Shown here: positions 41,657 through 50,225 of the stretch, in pieces | Layout of the letters: each line of letters starts with the position of its first letter | How positions within the stretch are numbered: the stretch's first letter is position 1 | Assembly: GCA_947494705.1 (NCBI GenBank) | Contig: CANLVN010000003.1 | Span: forward strand, 62,001 to 126,000 | DNA length: 64,000 bases | Reading direction: 5' to 3' | From: an uncultured Erythrobacter sp. | GTDB lineage: Bacteria; Pseudomonadota; Alphaproteobacteria; Sphingomonadales; Sphingomonadaceae | Program-made: the position numbers and the translations under genes | The notes under the pieces: generated by a model | What the model was told of the DNA's origin: nothing | Database searches by the model: none | What the model saw: the letters and a program-made list of their open reading frames with translations, nothing else

Positions 41657-42495
41657 CCATCATCGCCTTTCTCGGCAGCGTTTTCTCCCCCTATTACAAG
41701 CGGAGCGGGCGCGGCAATCCGATCGATCATTGCTCGCTGAATGTCGCGCTATATGGGCCGACGCATCGCTGGGTCATGCATGAGCGCCCCTGTGAAAGCG
41801 TCACCCGCGACGCGCGAAACCTGCAGATCGGGGCGAGCGCGGTTCGGTGGGACGGCGACGTGCTGGAAATTGATATCGAGGAGCGCGACACACGGCTGTT
41901 CAATCCCGTCCATCGCCGCGTAGCGGGCAAGGTCCGGGTCCATCCCGAAGCGCTCAATCCCGCCAGTTTTGCGCTCGACCCTGCGCAAAACCATATCTGG
42001 CACTGCATGGCTCCGCGCGCCACGGTCGAGGTCGACATGGAAGAGCCGGGGCTGTCGTGGTCGGGGCAGGGATATTTCGACCACAATCGCGGGCGCGAGC
42101 CGCTGGAGAGCGGCTTCAACGTATGGCACTGGTCGCGAGCGCACATGAAGCGCGGGGCGGTCGTATGTTACGAGGGAGAACGCGGCGACGGGTCGGTGTT
42201 TGCGAGCGCGATCCGCTTCGATGCCGAGGCGATTCCCGTCGAGGTCGACCTGCCCGCCATCGCGCAATTGCCGCGCAGCCGCTGGCGCGTCGAACGGCGC
42301 ACACGCTCAGAGATCGGCATGGCGAGGGTGCGCAAGACGTGGGAGGACACGCCCTTCTACGCGCGCTCGGAACTCGCCTCGAAACTCTATGGCGAAGAAG
42401 TCATCGCGGTGCAGGAAAGCCTCGACATGCGACGATTTGCCTCCCCGGCGGTTCAGTTCATGCTGCCGTTCCGGATGCCGAGGCAGGGGGGCTAG
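41584..42495 (+). CDS. crtC: Acyclic carotenoid 1,2-hydratase
   Basis: This is a 303-aa enzyme that hydrates the terminal double bond of neurosporene or lycopene. Strong family marks are EPGGYAWWYIDAISADGRHG, LTIIAFLGSVFSPYYKRSGRG, HCSLNVALYGP and YFDHNRGREPLESGFNVWHWSRA in two parts. The ATG at 41584 lies inside crtD in another frame. In-frame residues just upstream read TGPRFD, which resembles other CrtC N-termini, so translation might start further upstream at a rare codon such as TTG 41485. Confidence 0.92.
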   Translation: MAIEPGGYAWWYIDAISADGRHGLTIIAFLGSVFSPYYKRSGRGNPIDHCSLNVALYGPTHRWVMHERPCESVTRDARNLQIGASAVRWDGDVLEIDIEERDTRLFNPVHRRVAGKVRVHPEALNPASFALDPAQNHIWHCMAPRATVEVDMEEPGLSWSGQGYFDHNRGREPLESGFNVWHWSRAHMKRGAVVCYEGERGDGSVFASAIRFDAEAIPVEVDLPAIAQLPRSRWRVERRTRSEIGMARVRKTWEDTPFYARSELASKLYGEEVIAVQESLDMRRFASPAVQFMLPFRMPRQGG

Positions 42496-42506
42496 TCTTC
42501 GGGGGG

Positions 42507-42665
42507 CTAGTCCTCGGGCGTCTTGCGCGCGGCCTCCTCGGCTTCGCGGGCCTCACGTTCGGCGCGCATTTCGCGCACTTCGCGGCGCATCTTGGACCAT
42601 TGCCAATAGCACACAGCCAACAGGATCGAATAAGGCACGACGATCTCGAGCCAACCCCAGTTCAT
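42507..42665 (-). CDS. Unknown 52-aa membrane-anchored small protein at the end of the bchIDO operon
   Basis: The frame begins MNWGWLEIVVPYSILLAVCY, continues WQWSKMRREVREMRAERE, and ends in an Ala/Glu/Arg-rich tail finishing KTPED. It therefore has one short hydrophobic helix (residues about 7-22, Trp-rich) and a charged, probably alpha-helical or coiled-coil cytoplasmic tail. Its ATG overlaps the bchO stop as ATGA, strong evidence that it is translated. It is convergent with crtC, 11 bases away. No family is recognised. Confidence 0.82.
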   Translation of the reverse strand: MNWGWLEIVVPYSILLAVCYWQWSKMRREVREMRAEREAREAEEAARKTPED

Positions 42666-43555
42666 GCGGCTTCTCCCAGTGTTTCGGCAGCGAATTCGCA
42701 GATGTGACGTGCCGCGAGGTCGGGCGCTTCCTCATGGGCGAGATGACCCAGGCCGTCGAGCACTTCGAGCCGCGACGTGGGCAGCCAGCCATGCGCCTCG
42801 CGCGCCCAGTCGAGCGGGATTGCGGCGTCCTTGTCCGAGTGGACCAGCAGGATCGGATTGCCGACCTCTCCCATACGCGTGCGCAAGGCGGGCAGGTCCC
42901 AGTTCGCCATCATTGCCAGCGCTCCCTTGGTATGGCGCGCGTTGCTAAGCAGCGTTTCGTAGCAGGCCAGGCCTTCGCGATCGATCTGCGAGGCTGTCGC
43001 CTTTGCGAGGAACCGATCGGTGTCGCCGGACAGCTTTGCCATCCCCGAAAAAACGCGCGGGACGAAAGGGTTGACGAACAACAGCTTGGCGAAAGCGGGA
43101 AACAATTGCGCAGCGGGTCCGGGGAACGGGCGCAGCGCGGAATTGAGACCGACGATCGGCCCGGCATATCCGTGGTCGAGCGCCAGTTGCAGCGCCAGGG
43201 CGGCGCCCGCCGAGTGACCGGCCACGATGTCCGGCACGAAATCCGCCTCATCGATCAATCGCTGCACCGCGCGCGCCATCGCGGGGAGAGACGTGGCTTC
43301 TGGCGGATGACCGGTGGTGAAGCCATGGCGAGGCAGGTCCATCGCCAGCATGTCGAACTCGCTTGCCAGCGCCGGCATCAGTCCGCGCCAGCTGTGCACG
43401 CTCGCACCGGTGCCGTGGAGCAGCAACAGGCGCGGCGCCCCGGCCTCGCCCATGCGTTGAACGTGCCATGTGGCAGAGCCTACGCGCACGAAATCCGAGG
43501 TCTCGCGATGCGGCCAGATGCGCCCTTCGCGGTTCCAGTCGAGCGGGCGGCTCAT
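42662..43555 (-). CDS. bchO: Magnesium-chelatase-associated alpha/beta hydrolase BchO
   Basis: This is a 297-aa alpha/beta hydrolase. It has the oxyanion motif LLLHGTGASVHSWRGL, AMDLPRHGFTTG, the nucleophile elbow GHSAGAALAL with S115, a likely acid in LLVHSDKDAAIPLDWA and the histidine in LDGLGHLAHEEAP. BchO accompanies bchI and bchD in nearly all purple-bacterial clusters; its exact reaction is not established. ATGA overlaps join it to bchD upstream and to the 52-aa gene downstream. Confidence 0.93.
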   Translation of the reverse strand: MSRPLDWNREGRIWPHRETSDFVRVGSATWHVQRMGEAGAPRLLLLHGTGASVHSWRGLMPALASEFDMLAMDLPRHGFTTGHPPEATSLPAMARAVQRLIDEADFVPDIVAGHSAGAALALQLALDHGYAGPIVGLNSALRPFPGPAAQLFPAFAKLLFVNPFVPRVFSGMAKLSGDTDRFLAKATASQIDREGLACYETLLSNARHTKGALAMMANWDLPALRTRMGEVGNPILLVHSDKDAAIPLDWAREAHGWLPTSRLEVLDGLGHLAHEEAPDLAARHICEFAAETLGEAA

Positions 43556-45219
43556 GCCGGTTCTCGCGTGCTGGCGCTGATCGCGGAATGCAGCGCTTTC
43601 GCATCGGCGCGGGGCAGGGCGAGGTAGCGGCCCTGCATTGCGGCGGCGAGCGCGGGGCCTTCGTGACCGGGGCGCGCTGAGATATCGACCACCAGTGCAT
43701 CGACACCGCTGCGCGCGATAGCCTTTGCGGCGGCTTCGGCGTCTTCGGCGGCCTGTTTGCGGCCCGGCTGGCCGTTCGCGTCGAGATTGGCCCGCCCGTC
43801 CGTCAGGACCACAAGGCTCGGTGTGCGCCCCCGGCTGCCGGAGGCGCGGGCGAGGTCGTGTGCTGCGTTGAGGCCCATTGCAAGCGGCGTTCCCCCGCCG
43901 CCCGGCAGTTCGGCAAGCGCACGCCGCGCTCTGGTGAGCGAGCGGGTAGGGGGCAAGAGCAGTTCGGCGGTCTCTCCCCGGAACGCGACAAGCGCGACTT
44001 CGGATCGCGTGACATAGGCCTGCGCCAGCATCAGCTCGACCGCGCCCTTTGCCTCGGCCAGCCTAGCGGCGGCAGCGGAACCCGAGGCGTCGACCGCGAA
44101 TATCGTGACCCGAGCGGCCTTTTCCTCGAAGCGACGGATGCGCAGATCGTCCTTTCGCATGAGGATCGGTGCATCTTTGTCCGCCCCCGCCTCGCGTCGC
44201 CTCACCGCCTGCCACGGCACCGCCGCGCGCAGCGTGTCGATCATCGCCAGTCGTGCGCCGCCTCTGGGCATTCCCGGCCTCGCTCCCAGCGGCTTGCCGC
44301 GCAGGCCCGATTTGCGTTTTTGCCCCGTGCCAGCCGCGCCACGCCTTGGCGCGTTGCCCTTGGTGAGCTGTTCCAGCAGGTCGCGCGGGATCGAGGCAGC
44401 AGCGGCCTCGACCAGCATCTCCTCGAGCTGTTCGGGTGTGGGGGTGTCGCTATCCTCGGACTTGTCGCCACTCTCGGGTGGTGGCGGGGGCTGCTCCTCT
44501 TCTTCATCCGGGGGAGGTTCCTGGGGCGGCAATTGCGTTGCGCCCGGGGCTAGCACCAGCCGCGATGCGGCTTCGAGATCGGCTTTAGCCACCTCGTCGC
44601 GCCCGGCGAGCGCCGCATGGACCCGGGCCGCTTCACCCGCATGGATGAGGGGCCGCAGCGAATGAACGCCCAGCGCTGCCGCCGTCACCGCAAGCGCACT
44701 CATAGCATCTTCCTTGAGCGGCGCGGCCTCTCCGGCGGCGCCATCGAGCACCACCGGCCCCACCTCGCGAGACGCGGCAAGGTCGCAGTGAAACGCGAGC
44801 CGTTCCGTCAGCGACGCGGGCGGGCCATCCTCGACCTCGATCCCGTCATCGAGCAGCACCAACGCAACGGTGCCCGCGTCGACGGCCTGCGCGAGCCGCC
44901 CGGTCAGCGCTTCATCCAGCCGTTCGGCCATAGGCACCACCAGCGCGCCGCCAGCCGCTTCGGCCAGCAATCCGCGCGTCTCCACCGGCTTGCCCGCAGC
45001 AAGGCTCGCCGCGATGTCGATCCCACCCAGCAGCCGCTCGTCGTCGACATGGCCGGGCAGGCGGCGGCAGGGAAGCGCAGTGCCGAGCGCCGTTACCAGA
45101 GCATCGCGCGCCGGGCTGGCCCCGCGCAGCACCATGCCGCCGAAAGTATGTGGGGAGATTACGAAAAGCCGCGCGGCCAGAACCGCTTGATCGAGCGGAT
45201 CGGGAGCGCTGTCGCTCAC
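43552..45219 (-). CDS. bchD: Magnesium chelatase subunit D
   Basis: This is a 555-aa AAA+-plus-integrin-I-type subunit that bridges BchI and BchH. The N-terminal AAA part is degenerate with no intact Walker A, as usual for BchD. It is followed by an acidic proline-rich linker (PPDEEEEQPPPPPESGD, around residue 240). The C-terminal von Willebrand A domain has the metal site FAVDASGSAAAARLAEAKGA and DLARASGSRGRTPSLVVLTDGRAN in parts. It is ATGA-coupled to bchI and bchO. Confidence 0.96.
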   Translation of the reverse strand: MSDSAPDPLDQAVLAARLFVISPHTFGGMVLRGASPARDALVTALGTALPCRRLPGHVDDERLLGGIDIAASLAAGKPVETRGLLAEAAGGALVVPMAERLDEALTGRLAQAVDAGTVALVLLDDGIEVEDGPPASLTERLAFHCDLAASREVGPVVLDGAAGEAAPLKEDAMSALAVTAAALGVHSLRPLIHAGEAARVHAALAGRDEVAKADLEAASRLVLAPGATQLPPQEPPPDEEEEQPPPPPESGDKSEDSDTPTPEQLEEMLVEAAAASIPRDLLEQLTKGNAPRRGAAGTGQKRKSGLRGKPLGARPGMPRGGARLAMIDTLRAAVPWQAVRRREAGADKDAPILMRKDDLRIRRFEEKAARVTIFAVDASGSAAAARLAEAKGAVELMLAQAYVTRSEVALVAFRGETAELLLPPTRSLTRARRALAELPGGGGTPLAMGLNAAHDLARASGSRGRTPSLVVLTDGRANLDANGQPGRKQAAEDAEAAAKAIARSGVDALVVDISARPGHEGPALAAAMQGRYLALPRADAKALHSAISASTREPA

Positions 45220-46217
45220 CCGAACAGCTCGTCGATCGCCCGCATTATCCGAACGGTGGACCCCGTCTCGTCGAGCACGTCGCGCCGCAACCTGTGGCGA
45301 AGCGCGGAGGGCGCGACCGCGATGAGGTGCTCGCGCTTTACCTTGCGCGCGCCCTCGAGCGCGGCGATGGCCCGTGCCGCGCGCATCAGTGTCAGCTCGC
45401 CGCGTAAGCCATCAGCGCCAACGGCCATGCACAGATGCGCCGCATCCATCAGCACGTCCTCGTCCGGCTCCAGCTTGGCGAGCCGTTTCTTGCCGCTGGC
45501 GACCTGTTTGAGGATCTTCTCGTCCTCGGGTGCCCATTTCTTTGCGAAGCTTTCCGGATCGCGCTCGTTCGCGGCGACCAGTTTCATGATCTCGACCCGC
45601 GTTTCGATATCGGTCGGCGTGCGCACCTCGACGCTGAGGCCGAAGCGGTCGAGCAATTGCGGACGCAGTTCCCCTTCTTCGGGATTGCCGCTGCCGATCA
45701 GTACGAAACGCGCCGGGTGGCGTACCGACAGCCCCTCGCGCTCGACCACGTTTTCGCCCGATGCCGCGACATCGAGCAACAGGTCGACCAGGTGATCTTC
45801 GAGCAGGTTGATCTCATCGATATAGAGGAACCCGCGATGCGCCTTGGCCAGCAGGCCCGGCTCGAATCCCTTTTCCCCGCTACGCAATGCGCGTTCGAGG
45901 TCGAGACTGCCGATCACGCGGTCCTCGGTCGCGCCGAGCGGCAAATCGACGAAGGGCACGGCGCGCTTTCGCAACGGTCCGCCGCCGCAGACCTCCGGGT
46001 AGCGTTCAGCGTCCTCTTTCGAGCCGCCATAGGGGCAATCCTGATGCGCGGTGATCGGCGGCAGCAGTCCGGCCAGCGCGCGCGCCGCGGTACTCTTGCC
46101 GGTGCCGCGATCGCCGAACACCATGACGCCGCCCACGCTCGGGTCGACCGCCGCGATCAGCAGCGCCTGCTTCATCTCGTCCTGTCCGACGATTGCCGAG
46201 AATGGGAAACGGGCCAT
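45216..46217 (-). CDS. bchI: Magnesium chelatase ATPase subunit I
   Basis: This is the 333-aa AAA+ ATPase that drives Mg insertion. It has FPFSAIVGQDEMKQALLIAAVD, Walker A GDRGTGKSTAARALAG, Walker B GFLYIDEINLLEDHLVDLLL, sensor region VLIGSGNPEEGELRPQLLDRFG and an arginine-rich C-terminal lid. It is the first gene of the bchI-D-O-52aa operon. AAAGG precedes the ATG. Confidence 0.97.
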   Translation of the reverse strand: MARFPFSAIVGQDEMKQALLIAAVDPSVGGVMVFGDRGTGKSTAARALAGLLPPITAHQDCPYGGSKEDAERYPEVCGGGPLRKRAVPFVDLPLGATEDRVIGSLDLERALRSGEKGFEPGLLAKAHRGFLYIDEINLLEDHLVDLLLDVAASGENVVEREGLSVRHPARFVLIGSGNPEEGELRPQLLDRFGLSVEVRTPTDIETRVEIMKLVAANERDPESFAKKWAPEDEKILKQVASGKKRLAKLEPDEDVLMDAAHLCMAVGADGLRGELTLMRAARAIAALEGARKVKREHLIAVAPSALRHRLRRDVLDETGSTVRIMRAIDELFG

Positions 46218-46245
46218 CGACCAGCCTTTTGAACGCTCGCGGCCT

Positions 46246-46264
46246 ATTGGACAAGTGCTAGTGA
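46246..46264. promoter_or_regulatory. Possible PpsR half-sites upstream of bchI
   Basis: The 64-bp gap before bchI contains ATTGGACA (46246-46253) and GTGACA just after it, matching right halves of the full operators elsewhere in the cluster, but no complete TGT-N12-ACA. The minus strand reads TGTCAC...TGTCCAAT as a direct repeat. This is weaker evidence of PpsR control than at the other promoters. Confidence 0.3.
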
Positions 46265-46281
46265 CAAAGGAAGTTTACACT

Positions 46282-47958
46282 TTACCGTTTCGGCGTGCGC
46301 ATCAGCAGCAGGACCGGCAAAAGACCCGCCGCCAGCAGGATCAGCGCGGGGATCGAGGCTTCCACCAGCCTCTCGTCGCTGGCGAGGCGATAGGTGCGCG
46401 TGGCCAGCGTTTCGAGATTGAACGGGCGCAGAATCAGAGTCGCGGGCAGTTCGCGCACCGTGTCGATGAACACCAGCGCGGCCGCAGCGGCGAGGCTGCG
46501 CGAAAGCAGCGGCGCGTAGATGCGACGCAGCACCTTTGCCGGCCCTGCGCCCAGCGAACGCGCAGCGGCGTCGAGCGATGGTGGTATCTTGCTCATCCCG
46601 CCATCGACGCTGTTATACGCGACGGTGAGAAATCTCACGCTGAGCGCGTAGATAAGCACTGCGCTCGTCCCCGTCAGGATGAGTCCGCCGGTATAGCCCA
46701 GCGAATCGCGCGCAAACCGGCTTAGCGTCAGGTCCAGCGCGCCCAGTGGCGCGAGCAGTCCGACCGCGAGCAGCGCACCGGGCAAGGCATAGCCAAGGGT
46801 CGAAACGCGGATCGCAGCGCGCGCGGCGGGGCTTTGCGAGCGGGCGCGGGCGAAGACGAGCAACAGCGCGGCAAACAGGCACACGATGGCGGTCGCAACG
46901 CCCAGCCACAGGCTGCCGCCTGCATAGCTCCACAAATCGCCCGATGCGCCAATGGCGGTGTCGCTGACCGCCATGCCCGCAAGGTGGAGCGCCGGGATCA
47001 GGAAGCCGAGCAGCACCGGCACCGCGCAGGCGAGGGTCGCCAGCGCCTTGCCCGTGGGCGAGAGTTGTACCAGCGGTTCGTTGCTGGCACGCGCATCCTT
47101 GCTCTCCGCGCGGCCCGCTCGCGTTGCTGCCTCCAGCGCAACCAGCGCAACTACGAAGACCAGCATCATCGCCGCCAGTTTGAGCGCGGCCTGCTTGTCG
47201 CCCATTGCAAGCCAGGTGCGGAACACGCCGGTGCTGAGCGTCGGGATGGCAAAATAGTCGGCGACCCCGAAATCTGCGAGGCACTCCATCAGCACCAGCG
47301 CAAGCCCGCCCGCGATTGCAGGACGTGCGGCGGGCAGGGCAACGCGCCAGAATGCGCGCGACGGAGTGGCACCGAGGCTGCGCGCGGCGCGGAATTGCGA
47401 AAGGCTCTGCGCGGCAAAGGCGGCGCGCGCGAGCAGGTAGACATAAGGATACAGCACGATGCCGAGCACGAAGGCGCCGCCCCAAAGCGAGCGGATCTGC
47501 GGAAACCAGTATTCGCCAAAGTCCAGCCCCGTTGCGCTGCGCAGGCCGGTCTGCACGGCCCCGGTGAAGTCGAGAAGATCGGCGTAGAGATAGGCCGCGA
47601 TATAGGCCGGCACCGCAAGCGGCAGGACCAGCGCCCATGCGAGCACGCCGCGCCCGGGGAAGCGGGCCGCGCTTACGAGCCAGGCGCATCCCGTGCCGAT
47701 CACCGCCGCCAGCGCGCCGGCCAGACCCATGAGAGCCAGCGTGTTGAGCGTGTAGCTGACCAACACGGTGCGCGCGAGATGGGCGATTGCGTCCATGCCG
47801 CCTTCCGGTGCGCTGAAGAGGATGGCAATGACCGGTACGGCGGCAAGGGCTGCGATGATCGCGGCGGCCACGGCCCAGCCATCCAGCTGCCCGAAGGACC
47901 GCCGGATCGAAGAAAGCGGACTTGCCGAGGGGCTTGCAGTCTGCGTAATGCCTCTCAT
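46282..47958 (-). CDS. Iron(III) ABC transporter permease (FbpB/SfuB-like)
   Basis: This is a 558-aa inner-membrane protein with two fused permease halves, about 12 hydrophobic segments. EAA-type loops occur in each half: AARSLGATPSRAFWRVALPAARPAI and AARSLGAGPAKVLRRIYAPLLSR. The fused two-domain form is typical of ferric-iron uptake systems. The ATG at 47958 is chosen; an in-frame GTG 27 bases upstream is possible. It is divergent from the ATPase gene by 38 bp, so permease and ATPase/binding protein are transcribed apart. Confidence 0.9.
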   Translation of the reverse strand: MRGITQTASPSASPLSSIRRSFGQLDGWAVAAAIIAALAAVPVIAILFSAPEGGMDAIAHLARTVLVSYTLNTLALMGLAGALAAVIGTGCAWLVSAARFPGRGVLAWALVLPLAVPAYIAAYLYADLLDFTGAVQTGLRSATGLDFGEYWFPQIRSLWGGAFVLGIVLYPYVYLLARAAFAAQSLSQFRAARSLGATPSRAFWRVALPAARPAIAGGLALVLMECLADFGVADYFAIPTLSTGVFRTWLAMGDKQAALKLAAMMLVFVVALVALEAATRAGRAESKDARASNEPLVQLSPTGKALATLACAVPVLLGFLIPALHLAGMAVSDTAIGASGDLWSYAGGSLWLGVATAIVCLFAALLLVFARARSQSPAARAAIRVSTLGYALPGALLAVGLLAPLGALDLTLSRFARDSLGYTGGLILTGTSAVLIYALSVRFLTVAYNSVDGGMSKIPPSLDAAARSLGAGPAKVLRRIYAPLLSRSLAAAAALVFIDTVRELPATLILRPFNLETLATRTYRLASDERLVEASIPALILLAAGLLPVLLLMRTPKR

Positions 47959-47996
47959 TTGCAAATCAGCATCATCTTGCTGCACGGGACGATCAT

Positions 47997-49019
47997 TTGA
48001 GCCTCGAATTTCGACATATTGCCCATGCCTACGGGGAAGTGACGGCGGTTGGCGACGTGTCCTTTAGCGCCGCTGCCGGAGAAATCACCTGTTTGCTTGG
48101 CTCTTCGGGCTGCGGGAAGTCAACCTTGCTCGGCCTTGCGGCGGGCATGCTGAGCGTTCAGGCGGGCGAGATACTCGTCGATGGCGAGGTGATGGCCGCA
48201 CCCGGCCTCAACCCTCCACCCGAAGCGCGACCGGTGGGAATCGTGTTCCAGGACGGGGCGCTGTTCCCGCATATGACGATAGCCAGGAATGTGGCCTTCG
48301 GTCGCCCCGGCGGGGGTTCGGACGAGGTCGAGGCATGGCTTGAACGGGTCGGGCTTGCCGGGCTTGGCGCACGCTATCCGCACGAACTTTCCGGCGGGCA
48401 GCAACAGCGCGCTGCGCTTGCCCGCGCGATGGCACCGGGGCCGGGCGTGCTGCTAATGGACGAACCCTTTGCCAGCGTCGACATCGTCCTGCGCCGCGCC
48501 CTGCGCCGCGAATGTCGCCGACTGTTGCGCAACCGCGGGACGACCACGGTGATGGTCACCCACGACCCCGAAGAAGCCCTCGACATCGCCGACCGGATCG
48601 CGGTTATGGCCGACGGGCGGATCGTGCAGGTGGGCACGCCCGACGACCTCCATGAACGCCCCGCGAGCGCCGGAGTGGGGGCGATCTTCGGCGGAGCGCA
48701 GGTGATGGCGGCGCGGCGCGAGGGGGAGCGGCTGGCAACTCCGTTCGGCCTCTGGCCACTGTCATGCGTTGCAGGGGAAGTGCCCGAAGCGCGCTCGCTC
48801 GATTTGCTGATTCATGCGGAAACGCTCGATTGCGAACCCGATGAAGCGGGGCTCGAAGTGCTCGACGTCCATCCGCTCGGCGTCGCGACTCGCGTGCTGG
48901 TTCGCAGCGCCCAGGGTGAAGAAATCACCGTGCAGACCACGTCGCCGGTCGACGAAGGGTCGCGCTACCGCATCGTACCGCGAGAGCACGGGATTCGTGC
49001 CTTTGCACGCGACGACTAG
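47997..49019 (+). CDS. Iron(III) ABC transporter ATP-binding protein
   Basis: This is a 340-aa ABC ATPase: Walker A LLGSSGCGKSTLLGL, Q-loop VFQDGALFPHM, signature LSGGQQQRAALARAMA, Walker B GVLLMDEPFASVD, and switch histidine in MVTHDPEEALDIADRIAVM. A TOBE-like C-terminal region (about 240-340) follows, with VLVRSAQGEEITVQT. The start is apparently TTG 47997. It pairs with the divergent permease and the downstream binding protein. Confidence 0.9.
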   Translation: MSLEFRHIAHAYGEVTAVGDVSFSAAAGEITCLLGSSGCGKSTLLGLAAGMLSVQAGEILVDGEVMAAPGLNPPPEARPVGIVFQDGALFPHMTIARNVAFGRPGGGSDEVEAWLERVGLAGLGARYPHELSGGQQQRAALARAMAPGPGVLLMDEPFASVDIVLRRALRRECRRLLRNRGTTTVMVTHDPEEALDIADRIAVMADGRIVQVGTPDDLHERPASAGVGAIFGGAQVMAARREGERLATPFGLWPLSCVAGEVPEARSLDLLIHAETLDCEPDEAGLEVLDVHPLGVATRVLVRSAQGEEITVQTTSPVDEGSRYRIVPREHGIRAFARDD

Positions 49020-49088
49020 CCGCAATTAGCGGTTGCATTCGAAATCCTACTATTGCAACGCATTCGCAAGAATGACGGAAGGACATCC

Positions 49089-50126
49089 ATGAAGAAGCTG
49101 ATTCTCGCCGCTACGCTTGCGCTGACGGCCACCGCATGTTCGCAAACCGAAGAGAGCGCGGGCCCGGTTGCCGACAATGGAGAGGTCAACATCTACACCT
49201 CGCGCCATTACGACACCGACCTCGATCTCTACGAGGACTTCACCGAGCAGACCGGAATCCGGATCAACCAGATCGAGGCCGATGCCGACGCCCTGATCGA
49301 GCGCATTTCCAGCGAAGGCGAGTTCTCGCCCGCGGACATCTTCATCACCGTCGATGCCGGTCGCCTGTGGCGCGCGGAGGAAGCGGGTATCCTCTCTCCC
49401 GTCCAGTCCGAAGTGCTGAACGAGCGTCTGCCCGATTACCTGCGCCATCCCGAAGGGCTGTGGTTCGGCCTGTCGACCCGCGCGCGCATCATCATCTACA
49501 ACAAGGAGCAGGGCGTGCCCGAAGGGCTGACCAGCTACGAAGACCTCGCCGACCCGGCATTTCGCGGCGACATCTGCATCCGCTCCTCCTCCAACATCTA
49601 CAACATTTCGCTGCTGTCGAGCATCATCGCCAACCGCGGCGAAGAGGCCGCGCAAGAGTGGGCCAACGGCGTCGTCGCCAATTTCGCGCGCGATCCGCAG
49701 GGCAATGACAGCGCCCAGATCGAAAGCGTCGCGGCGGGCGAGTGCCGGATCGCCGTGGTCAATTCCTACTACCTTGCGCGCTATGCCGGGGGCGATGCCG
49801 AAGACCAGGCGGTGTTCGATGCGCTTGGCGTGATCTTCCCCAATCAGGACAGCGAAGGCACTCATATCAACCTTTCGGGGGCGGGCGTGCTGGTCAACGC
49901 GCCCAACCGCGAAAACGCGATCCGCTTCCTCGAATACCTGACGTCGGAAAGCGCGCAGCGTTACCTTGCCGATGGCAACAACGAATATCCCGCCGCAATC
50001 GGGCTGGAAGCCAATTCGAATGTCGAGCAGATGGGCGAATTCCGGCCCGACACGCTCAACGCCGCCCAGATCGGTCGCAATCAGGCGGCGGCGGTGCAGG
50101 TGTTCGACCGTGCGGGCTGGAACTGA
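49089..50126 (+). CDS. Iron(III) ABC transporter substrate-binding lipoprotein
   Basis: This is a 345-aa periplasmic-type binding protein with a lipoprotein signal MKKLILAATLALTATAC. The mature part has NIYTSRHYDTDLDLYEDFTEQTGIRIN, LSTRARIIIYNKEQGVP, IRSSSNIYNISLLSSII and the paired iron-binding tyrosines in VNSYYLARYAGG, as in FbpA-type ferric binding proteins. AAGGACAT precedes the ATG at 49089. Supplying iron would support the large demand for Fe-S and haem enzymes of the neighbouring cluster, an inference. Confidence 0.92.
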   Translation: MKKLILAATLALTATACSQTEESAGPVADNGEVNIYTSRHYDTDLDLYEDFTEQTGIRINQIEADADALIERISSEGEFSPADIFITVDAGRLWRAEEAGILSPVQSEVLNERLPDYLRHPEGLWFGLSTRARIIIYNKEQGVPEGLTSYEDLADPAFRGDICIRSSSNIYNISLLSSIIANRGEEAAQEWANGVVANFARDPQGNDSAQIESVAAGECRIAVVNSYYLARYAGGDAEDQAVFDALGVIFPNQDSEGTHINLSGAGVLVNAPNRENAIRFLEYLTSESAQRYLADGNNEYPAAIGLEANSNVEQMGEFRPDTLNAAQIGRNQAAAVQVFDRAGWN

Positions 50127-50225
50127 AGCCTCGCTTTCGGACACAATCGACAATCTAACTTGATGCGCGGGCGCAAAACCTCCATCTGCGCCCGCAACCA
50201 GGGCAGATATATCCGAGGCTAAGTT

